Below, in pieces: positions 24,237 through 34,048 of a DNA stretch of 64,000 bases (position 1 is the stretch's first letter; each line of letters begins with the position of its first letter). Origin of the DNA: Bradyrhizobium erythrophlei (GTDB lineage Bacteria; Pseudomonadota; Alphaproteobacteria; Rhizobiales; Xanthobacteraceae); NCBI RefSeq assembly GCF_900129425.1, contig NZ_LT670817.1:4030001-4094000 (forward strand), read 5' to 3'. Position numbers and translations under genes: made by a program. Below the pieces are notes generated by a model, which was given only the letters and a program-made list of their open reading frames with translations, had not been told where the DNA came from and did no database searches.

Positions 24237-24896
24237 TCAGACCTGCTGACCGGACTGGCGCATCCTCTGAAATGCCATGACAGCGGATACACGGTTCGTG
24301 GCGCCGCACTTCTGCATGATGCTGCTCATGTAGTGCTTGACGGTCTTTTCGCTGATCCTGAGTTTTTCGGCGACCATCCTGTTGGTTGCGCCGTTCTCGA
24401 CCTCCGCGATGATCTGGAGCTCGCGATGACTGAGATTCACGTTGATCGATCCGACTTCTTTCTGCTGAACAGCCGAGAGCAGGCGCGCGGCGAACTCTGG
24501 CGAGACGAACGAAGACTCGTTCTTGAAGACGGCCCAGATCGCGGCCTTCAATTCGCTCGCGCTGACCCCCTTCAGGATGTAGCCGTGGGCACCCGCGTTC
24601 AGGGCGGCGATTCCGGTCTGCGGATCGTCGCAGGCGGTGAGTATCACGCAGTGCGTTCCGGGAAATTCCACGCACAACTGCTTGAGCGTCTCCAGGCTGT
24701 CGCCGGGAATCCCGAGATCGAGGATGATGATGTTCGGGCGATGTGCCTTCGCTATGTCCAGAGCGTCTGCGGACGAGACGCCTTCGGCTACGACCTTGAA
24801 GCGCCGCTCCGCCCGAAACACGGCGGCCAATCCTTGGCGGTAGATCGGGTGGTCGTCGACGATGGCAATGGTAGCTTGCTCACTCAACGTTTCCAT
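24237..24896 (-). CDS. NarL/FixJ-family response regulator
   Basis: 219 residues. The receiver domain has IAIVDDHPIYRQGLAAVF, phospho-acceptor Asp in NIIILDLGIPG near residue 60, and HGYILKGVS with the conserved Lys near 108. The C-terminal LuxR-type helix-turn-helix has LSHRELQIIAEVENGATNRM and RISEKTVKHYMSSIMQKCGA. It lies 87 bp downstream of, and is co-oriented with, the sensor kinase at 24984-26633, its likely partner. Divergence from the peroxidase/type I secretion locus makes that locus a candidate target. Confidence 0.9.
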   Translation of the reverse strand: METLSEQATIAIVDDHPIYRQGLAAVFRAERRFKVVAEGVSSADALDIAKAHRPNIIILDLGIPGDSLETLKQLCVEFPGTHCVILTACDDPQTGIAALNAGAHGYILKGVSASELKAAIWAVFKNESSFVSPEFAARLLSAVQQKEVGSINVNLSHRELQIIAEVENGATNRMVAEKLRISEKTVKHYMSSIMQKCGATNRVSAVMAFQRMRQSGQQV

Positions 24897-24983
24897 ATGC
24901 GGTACTCACAATGCAAAAAACTCACACCGATGAAAAGTGGCATTCCAGAATGATCGAATGATAGGCATCATAAGGATACAAGT

Positions 24984-26633
24984 TCAATCACTTTCAATAG
25001 ATCGACGTTGCAATCGCGTTGGTGGCAGTTCCGTCTGGAAACCGTTCACGGAGAGCTCACACAGAATTTCAGTACCTTGTTCCGGGCTCGAGAGTACCGA
25101 AAAGGTGCCTCCCAGCGCTCTCACTCTGGAGGCCATTCCCGGCATCCCGAGACCCGCATGCGGCCCGGTCGGCGTCGCACTCGAAAGGCCGCATCCGTCG
25201 TCGCGCACCGAGAGCCGCAACATCCCGTCGTCCCATCGGAGTATCACGGTCTGGCGGGTGCTCCCCGAGTGCTTGGATGCGTTGTTCAATGCCTCCTGAG
25301 TCACTTTGATGACGCAACGCATCACCTCGCGCGGCAGTTTCTCAGGCACGCCGGCCACCTCAAAATCGACAATGCACGCGGCGCGGCCTTCGTACGTCTG
25401 TATGATCTTGCGGAGTACCTCGGGGAGATTGCCGCTATCGCCGACCTCGGGAAGAAGCAGGTCGGCGGCGATCACGCGTAGCTCCTTGAGCGCGTCCTGG
25501 AGCGCGCTCCGAAGCTCTTTCAGCAGCGCCCGCGCGCTCGGCGGGCGGTCATTCAGCTCCTGCTCGAGATCCTCCAGCCGCAGCAGCACGAAGGACATCA
25601 GCTGGGCGGGCCCGTCGTGGAGCTCGGCTCCAATCCGTGTATGGACAAGATCGTCGATCCGAGCAGCCGTGCGAAGGGCTTCTTCCGTTTCAGACGTGAG
25701 GATGTCGTTCTTGCGGTGCAGCAGCATCTTCTCGCGGAAGCGCTGCCTGATCGCCGACCGTTGCCCTTTTATCGTCGTGCTTCCCCGGTGCACGACGACG
25801 AACAGAGCCAAGAGGGTGCCGAGACCCACCGACCCGACCACCAGCCACGCGCCGCGCACGGCGCTCGCCTGGTCGCGGAGAAGCGCGCTGGCGTCTTCGT
25901 AGATTTCGGCGACGGCGATGATCTTTTCCGTCTCGTTCTTGTAGAGCGGCAGGAAAATCTCGTAGAGCGGCATCGACAGAGAGCGTTCGAACTCGCTGTC
26001 GTCATCGTTCAGGTCGGCCATTCCCGCACGGATCTCTCCTCGCAGCGAGGGTGCGATGTCGGTCGTCGGAAAGCGCTTTCCGATAAGTCCTTTTTGCGTG
26101 CTGTAGACGATGGTGCCGTCCGGCCGCCAGATCTTGACGGAGGCGACATGGCGCCTCGATTTCAGCAATTCGTCGATCGCGTCGAGTCCGCGGGCGTCTT
26201 CCGCACTCGGCGAGCCGCCTCCGTCCATCGACTGTACGTAAGGCTCGACGAAATTCATCATGTACAGGGCGGCGGCTCCGCTGGTGCCGCGCAGAACGCC
26301 ATCAGCGATGCGAGTACCGACCCAACCGCCGACCGCGAGGACCGAAAGACACAGCACCAGCGAAGACAACATCGCGAATTGCTCGAAGAGCGACCTCCGA
26401 AACCACCAGCTATGCAACCGCCGCCGGGCGATGCTGATGGTTTCTCCGGTCGGCCTGGATGCGGCGCCTCTGGCCGCCGGCTTGCCTTCGCCGGTTCTCA
26501 AGGAAGCAATGTCGTCGCGAGGAATGTGCCGATCATCTTCACCGGCACCGGAGACTTCTCCTTCATGGCGATCAATCTCGAACAATGTCATCGATGAACA
26601 GATGCTTAAATCTGCGACTATCATATGCTCCAA
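24984..26633 (-). CDS. NarX/DegS-type sensor histidine kinase
   Basis: Up to 549 residues; the start is uncertain (ATGs at 26633, 26624 and 26591). One transmembrane helix lies near 88-110 (MLSSLVLCLSVLAVGGWVG) and a second near 265-290 (WLVVGSVGLGTLLALFVVV). They enclose a periplasmic sensing region of about 155 residues with VKIWRPDGTIVYSTQKGLIG. The HisKA_3 box is TRIGAELHDGPAQLMSFVLL with the phospho-His; the ATPase domain has VTQEALNNASKHSG and LSVRDDGCGLSS with GLGMPGMASRV. It pairs with the response regulator downstream. Confidence 0.85.
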   Translation of the reverse strand: MEHMIVADLSICSSMTLFEIDRHEGEVSGAGEDDRHIPRDDIASLRTGEGKPAARGAASRPTGETISIARRRLHSWWFRRSLFEQFAMLSSLVLCLSVLAVGGWVGTRIADGVLRGTSGAAALYMMNFVEPYVQSMDGGGSPSAEDARGLDAIDELLKSRRHVASVKIWRPDGTIVYSTQKGLIGKRFPTTDIAPSLRGEIRAGMADLNDDDSEFERSLSMPLYEIFLPLYKNETEKIIAVAEIYEDASALLRDQASAVRGAWLVVGSVGLGTLLALFVVVHRGSTTIKGQRSAIRQRFREKMLLHRKNDILTSETEEALRTAARIDDLVHTRIGAELHDGPAQLMSFVLLRLEDLEQELNDRPPSARALLKELRSALQDALKELRVIAADLLLPEVGDSGNLPEVLRKIIQTYEGRAACIVDFEVAGVPEKLPREVMRCVIKVTQEALNNASKHSGSTRQTVILRWDDGMLRLSVRDDGCGLSSATPTGPHAGLGMPGMASRVRALGGTFSVLSSPEQGTEILCELSVNGFQTELPPTRLQRRSIESD

Positions 26634-26786
26634 TCAGGTCGGCTTTCAACGTTTTGGGCGAACATGGTGAAGATCGCAGGCGCTCCCACGTCGCCTGCAG
26701 ATTCATCTGAAGCCCCATCAAGGTTAACGCCACCGCCGGAACCTTGCCGCCCATGCGCTCGCGCGAGTGCGCGCCGCCCGTCGAAA

Positions 26787-26847
26787 GGCCGAGCTGGATT
26801 CGGACCAAAGTCCGAGGCGGGGGACTTTGGTCCGATGAAGCTCGGCC
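26787..26847. promoter_or_regulatory. Long inverted repeat upstream of the peroxidase gene
   Basis: GGCCGAGCT (26787-26795) and CGGACCAAAGTCC (26801-26813) are mirrored by GGACTTTGGTCCG (26822-26834) and AGCTCGGCC (26839-26847). The inner arms are perfect over 13 bp with an 8-base spacer; the outer arms are perfect over 9 bp. It sits about 120 bp before the ATG at 26970 in the divergent promoter region shared with the two-component genes. It is either an operator or a leader hairpin. Confidence 0.7.
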
Positions 26848-26969
26848 GACCATCGGCGGAATTTTTCGCTCGACCTTCTCCCCTACACAGCCCCCGATGC
26901 ACTCGACATGCTTCTGCAATGTGGGAGATCCGGCCGTTCGATCTCCTTGAAACTTGGCAGGAGTGGATC

Positions 26970-29900
26970 ATGGCGAATTATCTCAAGCCGTTTGTAATTG
27001 ATCAGAGCGACATAGACTTCCTGCTCAATCAAGTGAACTTCCGTCCGCTGTTCGACGCTTCAGGAAACGCCATCATCCTGTGGGACGGCACCGGCCCGGT
27101 GTACGACTCGCACGGCAATCTCATCGGCACCGGCGGAACGGTTGCAGGCGACGCGGCGTCGACGGCAGCCATCGCCCAGTGGGGGCAGTCCTACTATTCG
27201 GAGTTCGACTTCGCCGGCCTGCGCGATCCGAGCGGTCTCAACAACAACCTCTCGCTCGTCAACTCGACCTTCGGCGCAGTCGACCAGATATTCACACGCT
27301 CGGCGGCAGCCGACTACGCCGGCTACTCATCCGTGATGCAGGCGGTGGCCGACCGGGTCTACGCCGCCGCCAAAACCTACTACTCCTCCTACAGCGCCGC
27401 GACCGGCGGCTTCAACCCGGCGCTCAACGGCGACTACGCCATCAAGGCGGATCCGGCCGGTGCCCAGACCGCGGCCGACGGCACCAAGATCGATCTGCCG
27501 AACGTCGTCGATTATACGCCGCGCATGATCAGCCTGACGACCACGACGGGCGGCGTCACCTTCGATACGTGGGCGAACCACCAGAGCGACGCCGGAGTGG
27601 CCTCGCATCAGCCGAACGAGATCTACTACGATCCGACCACCGGCACCGCCAAGGTGCTCGATTGGGGCCAGCTCGCAACTGTGGCTGACGGCGGGCTCGG
27701 CCAAGTCGATACCCAGGCGCGGCTCGCCGCCTCGGCCGGCCAGGGCGACCACTTCATCGGCGGACTCAATCCGGGAGTGTCGCCCTCCAACGGCTTCTTC
27801 GTGCTGTTCGGCCAGTTCTTCGATCATGGCCTCGATTTCATCGGCAAGGCGTCGGGCCAGACCATCAAGATCGCGCTCGCCGCCGACGACCCGCTGTACG
27901 GCATGCTCGGCCCGGACGGGCAACCCGTTCACGAGATCACCATCAACCGCGCCACCGTCCAGACGGTCGACGCCCAGGGGCCCGAATACGTCAACCACAC
28001 CTCGCCCTTCATCGACCAGAGCCAGACCTACGGCTCCCACGAGCAGCTCACCAACCTGTTGCGGGAATGGGTCAAGGATCCGGCCACCGGACAGTACCAC
28101 GCCGGCATGAACCTGTTCGACGGGCAGACCCTCGAGACGGCCTGGATTAAGCCCGACGGAACGAGCACTCACCAGACGCTGCCGACGCTCGACGAACTGC
28201 GCGCCCATGTCGATGCGACCGCCCGCGACGCGCTGACCTGGGAGGACGTCAACGACCTGCGCAACCGCGACGCCTCCGGCCACGTGACCACTGGCACCAG
28301 CGGATCGGCGCTGCTGCTCGACATGAACCCGCGCTTCGACGCCGGCCACATGGGCGCCTTCTATGACAAGAACGGCAACGGCACGCAGGACGCCGGCGAG
28401 GCTGCCTACGGAACCGCGGCTCAGGCGGCTAAGGTGACGTCCGCGATCTCGACCATCGACGGCTACGTCAAATCGACGTTCGGCAGTGGGTCGAGCTTCG
28501 GCATCGACGCGACCACGCACAAGCTGACGCTGTTCATGCAAAACCTGCCTCCGGGTTCGCCTGCCGGAACGCCCCATACGCTGGACGGCGCCAACGCGCT
28601 CTTTCCGTTCGTCAATTTCGCCGACTTCAGCATCAAGGTCCCCGCGGGTGCGCTGCACGACGCCGTCGGCGAGATCCTGATGGCCTCGGTCGGCGACCAT
28701 TACGTCGCGGGCGACGGCCGCGTGAACGAGAATTTCGGCCTCACCTCGATCCACCACGTATTCCACGAGGAGCACAACTACCAGATCCAGAACATCATCG
28801 AGGCGCTGCACACCCAAGACGTCGTGTCGGGAGACCCGACGCACGCCGCGTTGCACGGCTTCCAGATCGATACCGGGCACGGAATGAACGCCGCCGGCGA
28901 CTATCTCGACGCCAACGGCAACATCTCCTGGGACCAGGACAAGATGTTCAACGGCGCCAAGCTGGTCGTGGAGATGGAATACCAGCACGCGGCGGTCGAC
29001 CAGTACGCCCGCAACGTCTCGCCCAACATCCAGGAATTCGGCGCCTATTCGACCGAAGTCGACTCCGCGATCTCGCTGGAATACTCGCAAGCGGCCTTCC
29101 GCTTCGGTCACTCCACCCTGCGCGAGACCATCGACACCATCGATCCGTCCGGCGGCCTGACCGGCAAGATCATGGGCTACGCCCTGAAGGCGGCCTTCCT
29201 GGCTCCCGACAAGTTCGCCGACGTCGGACCTTCCGCGATCGTGCTCGGCATGACGCACCAGCAGATGAACGAGGTGGACGAATTCGTCACCCCCGCCCTC
29301 AACCAGGGCCTGCTCGATCAGCCGCTCGATCTCGCCGCGATCAACATCGCCCGGGGCCGCGACCTCGGCATCCCGACGTTAAACGAGGTGCGCCACACGC
29401 TCGGCTATTCGGAATACACCAGCTGGAACGACTTCGGCCAGAACATGCAGCACCCGAGCTCGCTGGCCAACTTCATCGCCGCCTACGCCTTCGATGGCGA
29501 CTTGGAAAAGGCCAACACCATCGTCGGGATCGTCGACGGCAGCGTCGCGGCCGGCACGCTCGGCATCTCGCTCGACCAGGCCTACGGCTTCATGAACGGC
29601 GACGAGGCGGCCGGCGGCGTCGGCACGCTCGCCTTCAATCAAATCGACACTTGGCTCGGCGGCCTGGCCGAAATTCACCAGCCGGGGGGCCTGCTCGGCG
29701 AGACCTTCGACCGCATCTTCGTCGACCAGATCGAGAAGCTGATGGACGGCGACCGCTTCTACTACCTCTACCGCCTCTTCGGCGTGCAGTTCGGCACCGA
29801 GATCGTCAACGCCCAGCTGAAGGATATGGTCGAACGCACCACAGGCCTGACGCACCTCAACGGCAACATCTTCGGATATGCCGACCAGTACGTCGACCTC

Positions 29901-32900
29901 GGCGCCCACAAGGAAGTGCTGGCGCCCGGACAGACAGAGTACCTGACGACCGGCAATGAGCACAAATACGGCGACATCGCCGCGGTGGATGCCGGAACGA
30001 TCGGCATCTACTCCAACGGCGGACGCGGCAACCTGAACGACGGCCATGAAGTCGTCATCGGCGGGGTGCACTACATCCAGGACACCCGCCTGGCCGACAC
30101 CGACCCCAACAGCGCGTACGGGCAGAACGGCTTCGTCAACCTCGACGGCACGCCGAATTCCGGCGCCGAATCCAACGAGATCATCGTCGGCTCGAAGGGG
30201 GCCGACCTGATCTACGCCCAGGGCGGCGACGACACCGTCTACGGCGACGCCGGTAACGACAAGATCTACGGCGGCTACGGCATCGACCGCCTCTACGGCG
30301 GCGACGGTGTCGACACGATCTACGGTGGCGACAACCCCGACCTGATCGACGGCGGAGCCGGCGACGACTTTCTGTATGGCGAGTCGAGCGGCACGGACAT
30401 CAACGGCCTCGACCAGGTCATAGGCGGTGCGGGCAACGACTACATCAACGGCGGTATCGGCATCGACAAGCTGTTCGGCGGAAATGGCGACGACGTCATG
30501 TACGGCGAGCAGGACACTGACCCGTTCTTCGAAGGCAACGACGGCAACGACTATCTCGACGGCGGCTCCGGCACCGACATGCTGTACGGCAGCAACGGCG
30601 ACGACATGCTGCTCGACGGCACGGACGTCGACATTTCCTTCGGCCAGGCAGGCGACGACTGGTTCAAGGTCGGCGACATCGCCCAGGCGCTTAGCACCGG
30701 TCCGGACGAGATCCTGGGCGGCGACGGCGTCACTGACGACGGCAACACGCCAGGAACCGTTGGCTTCGACGTCATGGACTTCAGCCTGCAGCACGCCCGT
30801 CCGGTCGGCGTCACCTACGACCTCGACCAGCAGGCCAACCCGCTGGCGGCGGTGAACGCCGCGCAATCAGTTCCCGCTGCGTTCGAAATCGAGGGCCTGG
30901 TCGGCAGCGTCTCCAACGACACGCTGGGCGGCGACGCGGGCGACAACTGGGTCGTCGGCGGTTCCGGAGACGATGTCCTGACGGGCGACGCAGGCAACGA
31001 CGTCATCGTCGGCGGGTCGGTCCGGCTCGACACCTTGATCGGCCAGTACATTCAGGGCCACGATGCTCAGGGGAACGAGATCGCCTCGACCTACGACCAC
31101 AACAACAACAACGACGGCTCCACCGAGGCGCTTCGACTCCAGGACGCCCGCTACCAGGGCGCCTCGCACCGTGTCGCCTACGACGACACGCTCGGCGCCG
31201 GTCTTCTGGACAACGCCGCCCTAGGCACGCAGGATTTCGACAAGCACTTCACCGAAATGCTGCGCACGCAGTTCTTCAAGGATGTCACGCTGGGGGACGG
31301 CGGAGCTTCGGGCGGCACCGACACGGCGGCCTATAACGGCGTGAAGGCCGACTACGAAGTCACGCTGATCGAGTTCGACAGCGCCAAGGCCGGACACGTC
31401 CAGGCCTACAAGATCGTCGACAAGGGCCACACGCCGACGGGACCTAACGACCCGCTGCCAGCCCGCGCACCGACCGACGGCACCGACCTGCTGGTCGGCA
31501 TCCAGAAGATCCAGTTCGCCGACGGCACGGTCGATATCGCCAACCTGGTCGAAATCCCCGCCACGGGCGCGCCGGTGATCTCCGATCCGACCCCGACCGA
31601 AGGGCAGCAACTGACCCTCGACATCAGCGGCATCCAGGATGCCAACGGCTTCGATCCGGCCGCCCTGCATTACCAGTGGCAGCAGCTGAACGCCACGACG
31701 TGGACCAATATCGCGGGTGCCACCAACGCGACATTTACGCCGCAGGACATCTCGCTCCTGGGATTCAACGGCCTCGACGCCCAGGCCGGCCACCAGCTGC
31801 GCGTCGTGGCGACCTTCACCGATGCGGGAGGACACGCGGAAACCGTGATCTCCAATCCGACCGGTCCGGTCGGCGCGAACTGGGCTTCGCCGATCCAGGC
31901 CACGTTCAACGGCACGGCCGGCGACGACATCGCCAACGGCTCCAACACGATTTTCGGCTTCGGAGGTGCGGACACGTTGAACGGCAACGCCGGCAACGAC
32001 ATCCTCAACGGCAACGGCGGCAACGACACCATCAACGGCGGCGCCGGGGACGATACCATCAACGGCGGCGCGAACACGGATACCGCCGTCTATGCCGGTG
32101 GCCTCGGCAACTTCACCTTCGGCCTGAACGGAGCGGGCCAGTTGACGGTGAGCGATCTCACTGCCGCGGAAGGCACCGACACGGTGGTCGGCGTCGAAAC
32201 GTTGCGGTTCGCCGGCGCCAACTACAACCTGGTCAACGGCACCTCGGCGGCCAACACCATGCCCGGCACCTCCGGCGTCGATCTCGTTCTCGGTCAGGAT
32301 GGCAACGACACGATCACTGCCGCGCTCGGCAACGACGCCGTGTTCGGCGGCGCGGGCGACGACACGGTCAACTGGCGCAGCAACGTCTCCGGGGCGACCG
32401 ACGGCCGCGACTTCGTCGATGGCGGGGCGAACGGCGCCGCCGGCGACCGCTTCGTTGTGACCGGCAACGCCTCGGCCGAAACGTTCCGGATCTACTCTAA
32501 CACCGACGACTGGGACGGTGCTGGTCCAGGAACGGGCAGCAGCGCCGCGCATGCCGGCTTCACGGGCCTGAACGCCAACACCGAAATCGTCGTGGTCCGC
32601 AACGGAGCGGTGATCGCGGAACTCGACAATATCGAGGAGATCACGGTCAACACGGCAACGGTCACGTCGCCCGGCGGCGTGCTTCCCGGCGGCACCGGCA
32701 CCATCGGTGGCGACACCGTTCAGGTGATCGGCAACTTCACCGGCACAAGCCTCAACTACAGCACGATCACGGTGAACGGGGGCGCGGGAGGCGATACCGT
32801 CGACATCTCCGGCCTGACGTCGGACCACCGCGTCGTCTTCCACGGCGGCGGCGGCGACGACCACGTGATCGGGGCGCTGCGTCCGCAGGACGTGGTCGAC

Positions 32901-33971
32901 ACCCAAAGCGTGCTTCCCGCTGGCGATCCTTCAGGCCCTTCTGGCGGGGACCATGAGGAGCAGGACAGCGGCCAGGACGGCAACTCGAGCGGAGAGGACG
33001 AGCACTGTTCTTCCGGAACCGGTGATCACGACGGCGCCGACACTCCGGTTCCGCCGGCAGTGAACCCGGGCATGGCCGAAGGTCAGATCGGGACCTCCAG
33101 TGCCGACGTGATGATCGGAGCGACCGGGGACGACGTCCTCAGCGGCCTGGACGGCGACGACGTGATCCTTGGCAACGACGGCGCCGACACGCTCAAGGCC
33201 GGGGCCGGAGACGACCTGGTGAAGGCCGGCGCAGGCGACGACGTGGTGTTCGGCAACGAGGGCAACGACGACCTATTCGGCGGTGCGGGACGCGACCTGA
33301 TCACCGGCGACGCCGGCGACGACCGCCTCTTCGGCGACGCGGGCGACGATGCCCTCGAAGGCGGTGCCGGCAACGACACCGTCTACGGCGGCGCCGGCAA
33401 CGACCGGATCATCGCGACCGCCGGCGACGGCAACGACACTTACTTCGGCGACACCGAGGAAGACACGCTGGACTACTCGGCGATCTCCGCCAACATCACG
33501 GCGGATCTCGGCAACGGCATCGGCCAACACGGCAGCGTCGCGAGCGCCCAGAGCGGCACCGACCAGGTCTTCGGGTTCGAGAACTTCATCGGCGGCTCCG
33601 GCAACGACACCGTCGCGGCGAGTTCGGCGGCGAACGTCATGGATGGCGGCGGAGGCAACGACACCTTCGTGTTCGGCTCAGCGGCCGACGCCAACGGCGA
33701 CACCATCAAGGGCTTCCAGCCGGGCGACAAGATCGACCTGTCGGCCATCGACGCCAACACGGGGGCGGCCGGCAACCAATCCTTCGTGCTGTTCGCCGGC
33801 AACGTCTTCACCTCGGCCGGACAGGTGATCGTCACGCAGGAGGTCAAGGACGGCGCGGAGCACACCTTCGTCTCCGGCAACACCAACGGCGACACCGCGG
33901 CCGACTTCAAGATCGACCTCGGCGCCGGCAACCACGCGCTAACGACCGCCGACTTCAACGGCGTGCACTAA
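26970..33971 (+). CDS. Giant secreted animal-type haem peroxidase with RTX repeats
   Basis: 2333 residues from ATG 26970 (AGGAG 8 bases upstream); the open frame extends 5' to 26625 but that part is not protein-like. There is no N-terminal signal. An animal-haem-peroxidase domain spans about 280-930, with FGQFFDHGLDF (distal His; the calcium Asp of the animal DHD motif is Gly here), SIHHVFHEEHN (proximal His) and RGRDLGIPTLNEVR. RTX nonapeptides (GGxGxDxxx) follow at about 1070-1350, 1650-1810 and 2040-2170, with an Ig-like region around 1545-1630. The C-terminal 100 residues resemble a type I secretion signal (DKIDLSAID). It resembles bacterial peroxicin-type proteins, which use peroxide and halides or act as adhesins. 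The secretion genes follow directly. Confidence 0.9.
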   Translation: MANYLKPFVIDQSDIDFLLNQVNFRPLFDASGNAIILWDGTGPVYDSHGNLIGTGGTVAGDAASTAAIAQWGQSYYSEFDFAGLRDPSGLNNNLSLVNSTFGAVDQIFTRSAAADYAGYSSVMQAVADRVYAAAKTYYSSYSAATGGFNPALNGDYAIKADPAGAQTAADGTKIDLPNVVDYTPRMISLTTTTGGVTFDTWANHQSDAGVASHQPNEIYYDPTTGTAKVLDWGQLATVADGGLGQVDTQARLAASAGQGDHFIGGLNPGVSPSNGFFVLFGQFFDHGLDFIGKASGQTIKIALAADDPLYGMLGPDGQPVHEITINRATVQTVDAQGPEYVNHTSPFIDQSQTYGSHEQLTNLLREWVKDPATGQYHAGMNLFDGQTLETAWIKPDGTSTHQTLPTLDELRAHVDATARDALTWEDVNDLRNRDASGHVTTGTSGSALLLDMNPRFDAGHMGAFYDKNGNGTQDAGEAAYGTAAQAAKVTSAISTIDGYVKSTFGSGSSFGIDATTHKLTLFMQNLPPGSPAGTPHTLDGANALFPFVNFADFSIKVPAGALHDAVGEILMASVGDHYVAGDGRVNENFGLTSIHHVFHEEHNYQIQNIIEALHTQDVVSGDPTHAALHGFQIDTGHGMNAAGDYLDANGNISWDQDKMFNGAKLVVEMEYQHAAVDQYARNVSPNIQEFGAYSTEVDSAISLEYSQAAFRFGHSTLRETIDTIDPSGGLTGKIMGYALKAAFLAPDKFADVGPSAIVLGMTHQQMNEVDEFVTPALNQGLLDQPLDLAAINIARGRDLGIPTLNEVRHTLGYSEYTSWNDFGQNMQHPSSLANFIAAYAFDGDLEKANTIVGIVDGSVAAGTLGISLDQAYGFMNGDEAAGGVGTLAFNQIDTWLGGLAEIHQPGGLLGETFDRIFVDQIEKLMDGDRFYYLYRLFGVQFGTEIVNAQLKDMVERTTGLTHLNGNIFGYADQYVDLGAHKEVLAPGQTEYLTTGNEHKYGDIAAVDAGTIGIYSNGGRGNLNDGHEVVIGGVHYIQDTRLADTDPNSAYGQNGFVNLDGTPNSGAESNEIIVGSKGADLIYAQGGDDTVYGDAGNDKIYGGYGIDRLYGGDGVDTIYGGDNPDLIDGGAGDDFLYGESSGTDINGLDQVIGGAGNDYINGGIGIDKLFGGNGDDVMYGEQDTDPFFEGNDGNDYLDGGSGTDMLYGSNGDDMLLDGTDVDISFGQAGDDWFKVGDIAQALSTGPDEILGGDGVTDDGNTPGTVGFDVMDFSLQHARPVGVTYDLDQQANPLAAVNAAQSVPAAFEIEGLVGSVSNDTLGGDAGDNWVVGGSGDDVLTGDAGNDVIVGGSVRLDTLIGQYIQGHDAQGNEIASTYDHNNNNDGSTEALRLQDARYQGASHRVAYDDTLGAGLLDNAALGTQDFDKHFTEMLRTQFFKDVTLGDGGASGGTDTAAYNGVKADYEVTLIEFDSAKAGHVQAYKIVDKGHTPTGPNDPLPARAPTDGTDLLVGIQKIQFADGTVDIANLVEIPATGAPVISDPTPTEGQQLTLDISGIQDANGFDPAALHYQWQQLNATTWTNIAGATNATFTPQDISLLGFNGLDAQAGHQLRVVATFTDAGGHAETVISNPTGPVGANWASPIQATFNGTAGDDIANGSNTIFGFGGADTLNGNAGNDILNGNGGNDTINGGAGDDTINGGANTDTAVYAGGLGNFTFGLNGAGQLTVSDLTAAEGTDTVVGVETLRFAGANYNLVNGTSAANTMPGTSGVDLVLGQDGNDTITAALGNDAVFGGAGDDTVNWRSNVSGATDGRDFVDGGANGAAGDRFVVTGNASAETFRIYSNTDDWDGAGPGTGSSAAHAGFTGLNANTEIVVVRNGAVIAELDNIEEITVNTATVTSPGGVLPGGTGTIGGDTVQVIGNFTGTSLNYSTITVNGGAGGDTVDISGLTSDHRVVFHGGGGDDHVIGALRPQDVVDTQSVLPAGDPSGPSGGDHEEQDSGQDGNSSGEDEHCSSGTGDHDGADTPVPPAVNPGMAEGQIGTSSADVMIGATGDDVLSGLDGDDVILGNDGADTLKAGAGDDLVKAGAGDDVVFGNEGNDDLFGGAGRDLITGDAGDDRLFGDAGDDALEGGAGNDTVYGGAGNDRIIATAGDGNDTYFGDTEEDTLDYSAISANITADLGNGIGQHGSVASAQSGTDQVFGFENFIGGSGNDTVAASSAANVMDGGGGNDTFVFGSAADANGDTIKGFQPGDKIDLSAIDANTGAAGNQSFVLFAGNVFTSAGQVIVTQEVKDGAEHTFVSGNTNGDTAADFKIDLGAGNHALTTADFNGVH

Positions 33972-33985
33972 GCGTAACCGACCAT

Positions 33986-34011
33986 CACCCGGGCGAACCG
34001 CTGCCCGGGTG
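33986..34011 (+). terminator. Hairpin between peroxidase and transporter genes
   Basis: CACCCGGGC and GCCCGGGTG form a perfect 9-bp stem with an 8-base loop 14 bp after the peroxidase stop and about 40 bp before the ABC transporter. No T tract follows. It could stabilise the upstream mRNA or attenuate read-through, as seen between RTX toxin and transporter genes. Confidence 0.55.
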
Positions 34012-34048
34012 AACGACGTCACTGAAGCCAAGGGCAGGGCAGGACACG

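Noticed and set aside
27327..29258. 643-codon minus-strand ORF inside the peroxidase gene, and other long antisense ORFs at 29379-30866 and 31221-32906
   Set aside because: Antisense shadows of GC-rich codons in the RTX-peroxidase gene; low-complexity Val/Asp/Ala-rich text without ribosome-binding sites or family features.
30180..33420. Regularly spaced GGCGGC...GGCAACGAC repeats resembling a CRISPR or tandem-repeat array
   Set aside because: The spacing of 27 nt and in-frame translation give RTX calcium-binding nonapeptides; no spacer/repeat structure of CRISPR type.
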